Below, piece after piece: positions 37,034 to 44,831 of a stretch of DNA of 64,000 nt (its first letter is position 1; each line of letters opens with the position of its first letter). The stretch is taken from assembly GCF_037154075.1 (NCBI RefSeq), contig NZ_JBANRJ010000001.1, positions 1,228,501 to 1,292,500 on the forward strand, given 5' to 3'. A model generated the notes under the pieces. The model saw nothing but the letters and a program-made list of their open reading frames with translations. It had not been told where the DNA came from and ran no database searches. The position numbers and the translations under genes are program-made. This DNA comes from Sphingobium aromaticiconvertens (GTDB taxonomy: Bacteria; Pseudomonadota; Alphaproteobacteria; Sphingomonadales; Sphingomonadaceae).

Positions 37034-37757
37034 AGTCTCCAAAACTGCCGCGCCGGGCCTGCCATTCCACGCGCCAGTGCAGGCCGTCCGGTCCCGCCCG
37101 CCGTCGTAATAAAGTAAGGTCGAAGGCGCTGTGCCCCGGGGCGTCGCCGGGCAGCGGCGCGGAGGGGGCAGCGGCCACCTGCCAGCGGGTTTCCGCCGCA
37201 CTGGGGACCGGATCGCCGCCGATCCGCGCCATCAGGGCGGTGACGCCCGATCCCTCCGCCGCCAGCACCAGTCGTCGCGTGGCGGTCAGGTCGATGAGCG
37301 GCTGGCGACCGCGCACTTCCACTATCACCGCTCCCAGCGCCGGACAGCGCAGGCCGTCGAGCGCGGCCTGAAGCAACGAGGCCGTGTCGGTCAGGACACC
37401 CAGTAACAGCCGCTCGGGGGCAATGCCGATCGCCGCGAGGCCGGGACCATAGGGCGCGCCGTCCATCCGCGCCGATCCCTCGCCACGCAGCCAGAGTAGC
37501 GGCCTGCCCCCTCTTTCCCCGCAATCTTCTCCCGCCGCTAGTTGCGCCAGCAGCAGCGCCATGCCCGTGCCCGCCCCGGCCTCCTGCCCGTCCGCAAACA
37601 GCTCGTGCAGCCGCCCGCGCGCCAGCCCGCCGCCCAGCGCCGCGTCCAGCCCCGGATGGCCGGTCGCGAATCGATCGGCCACTTGTTCTGGCGCTTTGCG
37701 GTCCAGTGCGGCTATGGTCCGTCGCAATGCGGCAAGGCTGTTTGACGACTCGCTCAT
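36921..37757 (-). CDS. imuA: ImuA, RecA-like mutagenesis protein
   Basis: 278 aa with a RecA/SulA-like core: FATGHPGLDAALGGGLARGRLHELF, then GTGMALLLAQLAA at the position of the RecA nucleotide-binding helix but without a classical Walker A. It is the first gene of the SOS cassette imuA-imuB-dnaE2. ImuA of other bacteria binds RecA and ImuB. The gene starts seven bases from a LexA box and has AGGGA ten bases upstream of the ATG, within the operator. Confidence 0.88.
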   Translation of the reverse strand: MSESSNSLAALRRTIAALDRKAPEQVADRFATGHPGLDAALGGGLARGRLHELFADGQEAGAGTGMALLLAQLAAGEDCGERGGRPLLWLRGEGSARMDGAPYGPGLAAIGIAPERLLLGVLTDTASLLQAALDGLRCPALGAVIVEVRGRQPLIDLTATRRLVLAAEGSGVTALMARIGGDPVPSAAETRWQVAAAPSAPLPGDAPGHSAFDLTLLRRRAGPDGLHWRVEWQARRGSFGDYDRGSEHDGRETGGDGAALSGAVVPVPAARPAADRAA

Positions 37758-37763
37758 CCATAT

Positions 37764-37778
37764 GTTCCCTATATGTTC
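37764..37778. promoter_or_regulatory. LexA operator (GTTC-N7-GTTC)
   Basis: Direct repeat GTTC-CCTATAT-GTTC, a perfect match to the alphaproteobacterial SOS box. It begins seven bases upstream of imuA and directly follows the -10 element, covering the expected transcription start, so bound LexA would block initiation. Confidence 0.88.
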
Positions 37779-37779
37779 T

Positions 37780-37807
37780 ATTTTGGCGCAAAGGACGGGT
37801 CTGTCAA
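37780..37807 (-). promoter_or_regulatory. Predicted imuA promoter
   Basis: TTGACA (37807-37802) and CAAAAT (37785-37780) on the minus strand with a 16-base spacer. The LexA box starts two bases downstream of the -10. The implied leader is only some 15 bases. Confidence 0.6.
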
Positions 37808-37988
37808 TGTCCGACGTTGCGGAGAGGCGGATCGCGCTCTAGGTCATGTTCCGCGATCTGGCTTTACTGGCCTGCCGGATTGGAGTCGTCATAGCTTCAA
37901 GTCGTCACAGGGGGGCGGCTTGCCACCTTTTTCCACCCACGAGTTGTCCTGCCCCTTGTTAGTCTCTGCCCTTTCCCGCTTTCACGAT

Positions 37989-38708
37989 ATGCGCCGCAGC
38001 CCACTTGGCCGGCGGGCTTTGTCGTTGCTGCTGGCGTTGGCCATCCATGTCCTGCTGATCCTGATGCTGCTGACGCTGGCACCCGAAATCATCCAGCCAA
38101 AGAAGGAACAGCGTAATCCGGTGAGCTTCACGCTGGCGCCCTCGCCGTCACCAAAACCGGCGGCGGCAGCGAAAAAAAACGTGAAAAAGCCGCAGGCCAG
38201 CGGCGGCGCGCCCAAGGTCGTCACGCGCGAAGCGCCGCAGAAGAAGGCGGAAGATCAGCCTACGCCCGACCTGCCCTTCATCCAGTTAAGCCGAGACGAT
38301 CTGGCCTCCGGCGACATCGGCAAGATGGCCAAGCGCGGCGATGGCGGCAGCGGCGCGGGGCAGGGCAAGGACAGTGGCCTTGCCTATGGACCGGGTGAAG
38401 GGCCGGGTGGCGAACAATTGTTCAACGCCGACTGGTATCGGCGACCGACCAATGCGGAACTGGCTACCTATATGCCCGCCAATGCGCCGCGCTCCGGCTA
38501 TGGTCTGGTTGCGTGCCAGACGGTCGAGCGCTTTCATGTCGAAAATTGCCGTGTGCTGGGTGAGCAGCCGCTGGGATCTGGCTTTGGCCGCGCGGTGCGG
38601 CTGGCCGCCTGGCAGTTTCTGGTCAGGCCACCCAGCGTAGGCGGACGTCCGCAGGTGGGGGCATGGGTCAGGATCAAGATCGATTATACGGAAGGCGTCG
38701 CCCAATGA
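37989..38708 (+). CDS. TonB/TolA-like protein of unknown role
   Basis: 239 aa. One N-terminal transmembrane helix (about 9-30, ALSLLLALAIHVLLILMLLTL) is followed by a Lys/Pro/Ala-rich linker and a Gly-rich stretch. The C-terminal domain SGYGLVACQTVERFHVENCRVLG...LAAWQFLVRPP resembles TonB C-terminal domains and has two cysteines about 12 residues apart that may form a disulfide. It has no adjacent exbB/exbD. It could energise an outer-membrane receptor or be a periplasmic linker; this is not resolved. The start has no clear ribosome binding site. Confidence 0.7.
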   Translation: MRRSPLGRRALSLLLALAIHVLLILMLLTLAPEIIQPKKEQRNPVSFTLAPSPSPKPAAAAKKNVKKPQASGGAPKVVTREAPQKKAEDQPTPDLPFIQLSRDDLASGDIGKMAKRGDGGSGAGQGKDSGLAYGPGEGPGGEQLFNADWYRRPTNAELATYMPANAPRSGYGLVACQTVERFHVENCRVLGEQPLGSGFGRAVRLAAWQFLVRPPSVGGRPQVGAWVRIKIDYTEGVAQ

Positions 38709-38818
38709 AGGGTCCTGCATGTGTCAAAAAGGTCGCAGACCGGTCATTTTCGCCACGGCGATTTGCATAAGCTGTCCGCAGCGGTAAGAGGCGGTCAAAC
38801 CGAAGGGAATTCGCGATA

Positions 38819-39256
38819 ATGGCCAGACCGGACGCATGGCGCCTCAGCCCCGAAGCTTATGCCTTTGTCACTACTCTCGACACCCGCTTTGCGGACCTGG
38901 ACACGATGGGGCATGTCAACAATGTCGCCATCTCCGCGATGTTCGAAACGGCGCGTATCCGCTTTCACCATCATATGGGGCGACACCCGCAGGAACAGGG
39001 TGTGCGCTGGATGGTTGCGGCGGTGTCGCTCAACTATGTGGCGGAATCGCACTTTCCCTACCCCTTCGATATTCACTGCGCGATCGGCCATATCGGCACG
39101 ACCAGTTGGACCATCTCGTCCGCCGCCTTTCAAAAGGGCGAGTGCGTGGCGACCTGCGACACGACGGTCGTGACTCATGGTGCGGAGGGACGTCGCCAGA
39201 TTGCGGAGACGCTGCGCGAGGCGATGCAGGCGAATTTCCTCAAACAGCCGGGTTGA
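38819..39256 (+). CDS. Hotdog-fold acyl-CoA thioesterase
   Basis: 145 aa, 4-hydroxybenzoyl-CoA thioesterase/FadM-type. It contains TRFADLDTMGHVNNVAISAMFETARIRF, where the Asp before MGHVNN is the usual catalytic residue. AAGGGA lies 11 bases upstream of the ATG. It would hydrolyse acyl-CoA in the cytoplasm; the substrate is unknown. It is preceded by the TonB-like gene with 110 bp between and converges with the acvB-like gene. Confidence 0.85.
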   Translation: MARPDAWRLSPEAYAFVTTLDTRFADLDTMGHVNNVAISAMFETARIRFHHHMGRHPQEQGVRWMVAAVSLNYVAESHFPYPFDIHCAIGHIGTTSWTISSAAFQKGECVATCDTTVVTHGAEGRRQIAETLREAMQANFLKQPG

Positions 39257-39303
39257 GGGCAGGCGTCGCGCGAGCGATGCCGAATAGCCGCTCCCCGTGC
39301 GCC

Positions 39304-40722
39304 TCAGGTCGAAACGATGCTGGCCAAAAGGGCGGCGTTGCGATTGAAATGATGGCCACCGGGCACTACGACATGCCGGGCGATCCCATGAGGGATAAGC
39401 GGGCAGGCGCTGTCCTTTTCCTGGGCACCCTGCACGCACCGTATGGTCATGCCCCTCAACTGGACGACCGCCGGAATGGTGGGCAGTTGTTGGTCGGAGG
39501 ACAGGCCGAGCCATGAGGACAGGTGGAACTGAAAGTCCGCCGTGTCGCTAAGTCCCATGAGCGAGAGGCTGGCGATCCGCGCACGGGTTGCACTGTCCAG
39601 GGTCCCCACCATCGCAGGCAAGGTGTCGGCGCCAAAGCTGTAGCCGATCAGCAGCACGCGGGGTCGATGCCAGCGCGCGCCATAGCTGTCGATGATGTGC
39701 CGCAGGTCTGCGCCCGCGCCTTGTGGCGTCCGTGCGCTCCAGAAATAGGACAGGCTGTCGACGCCGACGACGGGAATGCCTTTTGCCGACAAGTGCGCGG
39801 CGACATCCCGGTCTATGCCGACCCAGCCGCCGTCGCCCGAATAGAGGACGGCCATGGTGTCACTCCGCCCGCCATGGCCTGTCGCGGGGACAAGGGTGAT
39901 GGGAATGTCGCTCAGGTCGTCATTACTTGCGTCCCTTATGGGATCGAGCATGGGTGTCAGAGCGGCCGCCATTTGCGGCATCCAAAGGCGACGATCGGCA
40001 AAGTCATGGTTCACCGTTGGCAGCCCGATCAGGCGGGCATGGGGCACGGACGCGGCGAAGCGCTGGGCAGCCGCAAAGGGAACGACTTTGTCCTGCCCGC
40101 CCTGAAATATGACCCAGGGTATCGTGATCTGCCGGTTGGGCGCGAGCAGCCAGCCACGCGTCGGCTGGCGGAGGGGCTTTGCGGCAAAGCCGGGCGCACG
40201 GCACCACGCGCGCGCGCCAGCGATGTCGGCGCTGAAGCCCAGCGAAAACACCCCGCGATAACCGCCGTTGGGCCATTGGGCGAGTGCGCCATAGGCCAGC
40301 GTCGCGCCCGACGAATAGCCGATCAGCAGCGGCTTTGAATAGGCGTGGACGACCATCCGGTGCTGGACGTCGCGGGCAAGATCCACGAGCGCATAATTGG
40401 GATTGATGCAGCGGGCATGGCCCCGTTCCAGCGCGCGCATCAGGGCAGGCGTCGAAATTCCGGTGACCAGCACGCCGCGTTGAGACAGGTCGCGGGCGAT
40501 GGCAGCCGTGCCGGCATTCCAGCCAGAGTCGCCCGACAGGAACAGCGCCGTTGCGCGCGGTTCACCAACCGGGCGATAGACGTTGACGGTGCCGATCGGG
40601 GCCAGCCGATACTGGCTTTCACGCGGGGCGCTGGCAGCGGCTGAGGTCGGGACCTGCGCCCCGGTCGCCAGCAGCAGCAGGCCGGTCAGAACAGTCGTGG
40701 CGATACGGGCGAACGGACGCAT
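39304..40722 (-). CDS. AcvB/VirJ-family serine hydrolase, exported, two domains
   Basis: About 472 aa. The start MRPFARIATTVLTGLLLLAT gives a signal peptide. Two alpha/beta-hydrolase (VirJ) domains follow: the first has LFLSGDSGWN and LLIGYSSGATLAY; the second has AVLYSGDGGWVGIDRDVAAHL, the nucleophile loop LLIGYSFGADTLPAMV and a late HHFNRN with the likely catalytic His. In Agrobacterium and Rhizobium AcvB hydrolyses lysyl-phosphatidylglycerol in the periplasm and is co-transcribed with lpiA (mprF). The gene here follows mprF by 94 bp on the same strand, supporting the same role. Confidence 0.85.
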   Translation of the reverse strand: MRPFARIATTVLTGLLLLATGAQVPTSAAASAPRESQYRLAPIGTVNVYRPVGEPRATALFLSGDSGWNAGTAAIARDLSQRGVLVTGISTPALMRALERGHARCINPNYALVDLARDVQHRMVVHAYSKPLLIGYSSGATLAYGALAQWPNGGYRGVFSLGFSADIAGARAWCRAPGFAAKPLRQPTRGWLLAPNRQITIPWVIFQGGQDKVVPFAAAQRFAASVPHARLIGLPTVNHDFADRRLWMPQMAAALTPMLDPIRDASNDDLSDIPITLVPATGHGGRSDTMAVLYSGDGGWVGIDRDVAAHLSAKGIPVVGVDSLSYFWSARTPQGAGADLRHIIDSYGARWHRPRVLLIGYSFGADTLPAMVGTLDSATRARIASLSLMGLSDTADFQFHLSSWLGLSSDQQLPTIPAVVQLRGMTIRCVQGAQEKDSACPLIPHGIARHVVVPGGHHFNRNAALLASIVST

Positions 40723-40816
40723 GTCGAGGAGTCCCTGTTGAAGGACTATGGTCTTGCGCTCCCGCGCCTGTCGGCGGCTTTGCGTGGACATGACAATATG
40801 GTCATGTGGTGCATTG

Positions 40817-43420
40817 TCATGTGCTGGCCCCACCCCCACTGGCGATCAGCGCCTGAAGGTCGATGAGCGCGCGGCCAAAGGACAGCCCCTGCGGCCCGGC
40901 GACGAAGCGCGGTTCCCATTGCGGCGAGAATTTCTCCTTATAGGCGCGCAGCCCCTCGAACCCGTAAAAGGCGTTGCCATGGTGATAGAGGAGCGCGCCG
41001 AGTTTCGACCAGAGCGGCGCCAGCCGCCGCGCCTCCAGCCCCGACAAAGGCGCTACGCCCAGGTTGAACCATGCATAGCCCTGCGCCTTGCCCCATTGCA
41101 CCAGGTTGACGAACAGGAAATCCATCGTGCCATAGGGCATCACCTCTTCGTGCCGCATCAGATCGACGGACAGTTCGGATTTGTCCTGCGTCTTCCAGAT
41201 ATTGGCAAAGGCGATGATCGCCCCCTGCTGTCGCACCAGCGCGCAGTCGAACCGGCCAATATAGGCCGGGTCGAAGCAACCGACGCTGAATCCCTTTTCG
41301 CGTTGCCCCTTGGCCTTTAGCCAGCGCGTGGAGATGCCCCTCAGTTCGTCCATGATGGCCGGGACGTTGGCCGCCACGACAATCTCGAACGTCGCGCCAT
41401 CGCGCAACGCTCGCCGTTCCGCATAGCGCAGGGGTTTGGCGTCCGGCCCTTCCAGCGTGAAGGTGGAAAGGTTGATATGCGCTTCCTCGCCATATTTGGT
41501 GATTTGCAGGCCCAGTTCTATGGCCAGCGGCAGCATGTCCGGACTGATCTGATAGAGCAGCAGGCGCCCCTGCGCGGCATCGGCCCGCTCGCGCAGGCGC
41601 CAGAGCAGGTCGCCCCATTCCTCCTGTGCGCCGACCGGATCGCCCATGACGATCCAGCTATGCCCCTTTATCTGGTACATCAGGAAGGAGCGGCGGCTGT
41701 CGGACAGCAGGAAGCGCTTGTCGCCCGTCCAGGCCAGATTGACGTCGGTGCGCGGAGCGAGGGCCATGGCCTCGACTGGGGCCGTATCGACTGTGTCGGC
41801 TTCATGCCGTATCGGCGCAGCGGGGCGGAACAGACGCAGAAATGCAAGGCCGACCAGCAGGATCGCCACGGCAAAGCTGGCCCGCAAGAAACGCGACGCG
41901 TCGCCATGCTGGGCAACGTGCCACCACAGGTCGCTTTGATAATCGACATGCTTGTAAGCGAAAAGACCGATCCAGACCGATAGGCCCAGCACCACCGCGA
42001 CGGTTGCCAGCCAGCCGGGAGTGAAGGCCTCCGCCAGCAACTGGGTGCGGCGGTAAAAGGCTGGTCGGGTCCATTGCAGCATCCCGGCGATGACGAGCAT
42101 CACCGTAGCTTCCTCATAGTCGAGGCCTTTGAGCAGCGAGAAAGTGGCACCCGCCAGCAGCAGAATGCGCGTCAGCCAGAAGGCGCCGTCCAGCCGACGA
42201 TAAAGTCCCGCCGACAGGATCAACAGCGCCGCCCCGACAAGGCTGGCGGCCATGTGCGATGCTTCCAGAAAGGGCAGCGGCAGGACAGCATGCAGTAGCG
42301 CGATGCGTCCCGGAACGGCGGGCAGCGACCCCGATACCAGCAGCACCGCGCCGCCCAGAAATACCAGCGCCGCGATCATCACGGGGGCCAGGCCGGACGC
42401 CACGACATGCACGCCGCGCAGGGTGCGGGCGATCGGGCGGTGCCAGCGTTGCCCTTCCTGCGCGGCGATGATCGCCACCGCCAGCAGCAGCGGCGCGAGA
42501 TAGTAGATCAGCCGGTAAACCAGCAGCGCGGCCACCAGTTCGGGGCGGCTGGTGTGGGGCAGGGCGACCAGCATCACCGCCTCGAACACGCCCACGCCGC
42601 CGGGGACATGGGTGATCAGCACGGCGATGATCGCCAGCGTGTAGCCGATGAAGAAGGCGGGCCATGCCTCTATCCCCAGACCCGGAACCAGCACGAACAG
42701 CGCCGCGCTGGCGGCGGCAAGGTCCAGCGCGCCGATGCCGATTTGCGCCAGCAGCGCCGGTATGGCGGGCACGGGCGCGCTCCATCCGTGCAGGCGCAGC
42801 GTTCGCCCACGGGGGCCAGCCCAGACGAGCAGCGCGGCGAGGATCAGCAGCAAAGCGATCCCCAAGGCCCGCACCATGTCGTTGGACAGCGTCATGCCGT
42901 CGATCGCCAATGCCCCGGGCCGCCATGTCAGCATCACCCCGGCCAGCGCCAGCACGCCACCCCAGAAGGTGGCACTGGCGATCCCGACGACGCGGGCGAC
43001 ATCGCCGACGCCCAGACCCGCCATACTATAGATGCGATAACGCGCTGATCCGCCGGTCAGCAGCGCAAAGCCCAGATTATGGCTGAGTGTGTAGCTGGTG
43101 AAGGAGGCAAGCGCGGCTGTGCGATAGGGCAGGGGCCGACCGATCGCCCGCAGCGCGAGCACGTCGTAGAGCGTCAGCACCAGATAGCTGATCGCGGCAA
43201 GCAGCGCGGCCAGCAAAAGGTCGTTTGCGCCCAGCGCATGGATGGCCACGCGGACATCGTGCAGCTTCACCTCGTGCAACAGATGATCGAGCGCAACAAA
43301 GCCCACCGCCGCGAGCAGTATCACGACCGCAACCGACAAGGCGGTGCGGGTTCGGCTGGTCAGAAGGCCTGTTTGTGCCTTCGTTCTCATGCCCGCCACG
43401 ATCCTTATTGGCGTCGCCAT
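40817..43420 (-). CDS. mprF: Phosphatidylglycerol lysyltransferase MprF (LpiA-like)
   Basis: 867 aa. The ATG at 43420 is preferred because CAGGAG lies six bases upstream. The N-terminal half contains about 12-14 transmembrane helices (flippase domain, with THVPGGVGVFEAVML). The C-terminal cytosolic DUF2156 synthase domain contains HEVMPYGTMDFLFVNLVQWGKAQG and FNLGVAPLSGLEARRLAPLWSKLG. MprF moves an amino acid, usually Lys, from aminoacyl-tRNA to phosphatidylglycerol and so lowers the negative surface charge, giving tolerance to cationic peptides and acid. It overlaps the preceding DUF2147 gene by 16 bp. Confidence 0.95.
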   Translation of the reverse strand: MATPIRIVAGMRTKAQTGLLTSRTRTALSVAVVILLAAVGFVALDHLLHEVKLHDVRVAIHALGANDLLLAALLAAISYLVLTLYDVLALRAIGRPLPYRTAALASFTSYTLSHNLGFALLTGGSARYRIYSMAGLGVGDVARVVGIASATFWGGVLALAGVMLTWRPGALAIDGMTLSNDMVRALGIALLLILAALLVWAGPRGRTLRLHGWSAPVPAIPALLAQIGIGALDLAAASAALFVLVPGLGIEAWPAFFIGYTLAIIAVLITHVPGGVGVFEAVMLVALPHTSRPELVAALLVYRLIYYLAPLLLAVAIIAAQEGQRWHRPIARTLRGVHVVASGLAPVMIAALVFLGGAVLLVSGSLPAVPGRIALLHAVLPLPFLEASHMAASLVGAALLILSAGLYRRLDGAFWLTRILLLAGATFSLLKGLDYEEATVMLVIAGMLQWTRPAFYRRTQLLAEAFTPGWLATVAVVLGLSVWIGLFAYKHVDYQSDLWWHVAQHGDASRFLRASFAVAILLVGLAFLRLFRPAAPIRHEADTVDTAPVEAMALAPRTDVNLAWTGDKRFLLSDSRRSFLMYQIKGHSWIVMGDPVGAQEEWGDLLWRLRERADAAQGRLLLYQISPDMLPLAIELGLQITKYGEEAHINLSTFTLEGPDAKPLRYAERRALRDGATFEIVVAANVPAIMDELRGISTRWLKAKGQREKGFSVGCFDPAYIGRFDCALVRQQGAIIAFANIWKTQDKSELSVDLMRHEEVMPYGTMDFLFVNLVQWGKAQGYAWFNLGVAPLSGLEARRLAPLWSKLGALLYHHGNAFYGFEGLRAYKEKFSPQWEPRFVAGPQGLSFGRALIDLQALIASGGGAST

Positions 43421-43803
43421 ATCTGGCTCCTGCAAATCCATCCCCCCAAAATACAGCCCGAAATCTTCAGCCGGTCGGCATCAAGCTGCTCTATGGTCGA
43501 ATAATAGGTCTTGCCCATGTCCGGTACATAGACACGGCCGGACCAGTGGTTCGTCTTTGTCTCTCGATAATCCTGCAACAATTCGGTGCCCAGAAGCTTC
43601 GGCACGCCGCCCTCGCGTGCATCGGCGAGCGCCTTGCTGCTTGCCCAACTGACCCATCCGCACAGCTTATCGCTGCAGGCCCCGGTGGTCACGACCACGC
43701 TTCCACGCGGATTGATCCATTGTCCGATCGTCGGGTCCGTCGCGACGGTCGGAACCGCCGAAAACAGCATGGCGAGGGCGAAGGCAGCGGAGAGAAGGCG
43801 CAT
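43405..43803 (-). CDS. DUF2147 family exported protein
   Basis: 132 aa with a signal peptide (MRLLSAAFALAMLFSAVPTVA). The core IGQWINPRGSVVVTTGACSDKLCGWVSWAS and the C-terminal LKISGCILGGWICRSQIWRR match the DUF2147 pattern (small periplasmic beta-barrel-like proteins, function unknown). Four cysteines suggest two disulfides. It starts just after the virJ-like stop (3 bp gap) and overlaps mprF, so the four genes look like one operon. Confidence 0.85.
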   Translation of the reverse strand: MRLLSAAFALAMLFSAVPTVATDPTIGQWINPRGSVVVTTGACSDKLCGWVSWASSKALADAREGGVPKLLGTELLQDYRETKTNHWSGRVYVPDMGKTYYSTIEQLDADRLKISGCILGGWICRSQIWRRQ

Positions 43804-43806
43804 GGT

Positions 43807-44544
43807 TCAGCGTCCGACGCCAAGGCCGGCTTGCGCCATTGCAGATCGGATCGCGTGATAGACCGCATTGGCATCGCCATGGAGCGGATGGCCGCCGGGC
43901 AGACCGACTGTCTGCGCATTGGGCTGGTGCAGCAGGGGACAGAGGCTGCCCGTTTCCTCAACCCCGTAAACGCACAGCAACGGCACCCAATCAAGGCGGC
44001 GGGCGGTGGGCAAGGCCTCGGCCATGGCGAAGGTCAGGATTTCTGACGGCGACGCCCGATTTTCGACCGTTGCGCCGGGGACGACCAACGCCACCAGCGC
44101 GATACGCTGGCGCAGGGACGCGGGCAGCCCGGCCAGGCCGACATGCAGCATGTCCGCGCCATAGGATTGGCCGACCAACATCAGGCGCGATTGCGGATCA
44201 ATCGTCAGCGCACGATGGATAGCCTCGACCAACAGCGCGGTCGCCTGTTGCGAGGTGCGGTTGACGCGGAAATAGGTCAGCGAATTGACCCCAACGACAG
44301 GTACGCCGTCATGCACAAGCCGCTGCGCCACACGCGGCCCCATTCCGACCTTGAAGCCCATGTCGCCGGACAGAAGGATGGCGACGGGGGCGTTAACGTG
44401 CGGCTGGTATTGCGCTGGGCGCAGCGTCGAAAAGGGGTCGCCGCCCAGATAGCCCAACCAGGCAAAGGTCGCCAGAATCGCCAGGAAGATGCCCGCGAAC
44501 GCAATGGCTATACGTCTTGTGCTCCTTTTCCCCTTTATGGTCAC
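43807..44544 (-). CDS. VirJ-like membrane-anchored serine hydrolase
   Basis: 245 aa, one VirJ-type alpha/beta-hydrolase domain behind an N-terminal helix (about 10-30, RIAIAFAGIFLAILATFAWLG), so probably anchored facing the periplasm. AILLSGDMGFKVGMGPRVAQRL is the oxyanion region, LVGQSYGADMLHVGL the nucleophile loop, and GGHPLHGD near the end supplies the His. The start is a GTG with GGAGAG four bases upstream; the first in-frame ATG gives an unlikely N-terminus. It resembles the AcvB domains encoded at the other end of the operon. Confidence 0.82.
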   Translation of the reverse strand: MTIKGKRSTRRIAIAFAGIFLAILATFAWLGYLGGDPFSTLRPAQYQPHVNAPVAILLSGDMGFKVGMGPRVAQRLVHDGVPVVGVNSLTYFRVNRTSQQATALLVEAIHRALTIDPQSRLMLVGQSYGADMLHVGLAGLPASLRQRIALVALVVPGATVENRASPSEILTFAMAEALPTARRLDWVPLLCVYGVEETGSLCPLLHQPNAQTVGLPGGHPLHGDANAVYHAIRSAMAQAGLGVGR

Positions 44545-44630
44545 GACGCTCTCCCGAATGGACGCGGCTCCTTTGGCATCCCGCGCTGGCCCTGCCGGTG
44601 TCGCCAGCATGAACTTTATGTCATGTGTCC

Positions 44631-44644
44631 TGGTAAGGCCAATA
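44631..44644. promoter_or_regulatory. Upstream copy of a TTGG-N5-CCAA-like operator
   Basis: TGGTAAGGCCAATA, an exact inverted copy of the element at 44764-44777, preceded by GTCATG that is also shared. It lies about 94 bp before the GH2 promoter. It may act as a second repressor site that allows looping, or may serve the divergent operon. Confidence 0.45.
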
Positions 44645-44691
44645 GGCAGGCTAGATACATGTAAGGGTGTGACGAACTTCCGAAGATCCGC

Positions 44692-44730
44692 ATTATGATG
44701 TCATAATATGGCATTTTATCCCTTAAAATG
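44692..44730. repeat. Two AT-rich palindromes in the divergent control region
   Basis: ATTATGA-TG-TCATAAT (44692-44707) and CATTTTA-TCCCT-TAAAATG (44712-44730), both perfect 7-bp inverted repeats. They lie just upstream of the GH2 -35 element and could bind regulators of either operon. Confidence 0.5.
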
Positions 44731-44738
44731 GAACAAAC

Positions 44739-44767
44739 TTGACAATATACTGTCATGCCGAGATATT
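44739..44767 (+). promoter_or_regulatory. Predicted sigma-70 promoter of the GH2 gene
   Basis: A perfect TTGACA (44739-44744), 17-base spacer and GATATT as -10 (44762-44767). It leaves a leader of about 58 bases before the GH2 ATG. Confidence 0.6.
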
Positions 44768-44778
44768 GGCCTTACCAA
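44764..44778. promoter_or_regulatory. Operator-like palindrome overlapping the GH2 -10
   Basis: TTGG-CCTTA-CCAA (44766-44778), preceded by TA, overlaps the last bases of the -10 and the start region. It has the same arrangement as GntR-family sites such as UxuR/ExuR (TTGGT-N-ACCAA), but the family is only a guess. Confidence 0.45.
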
Positions 44779-44831
44779 AATCCTGGGCGCATGACGAAGG
44801 CGCGCCATATATTTGAGAGGATAACGACGGA

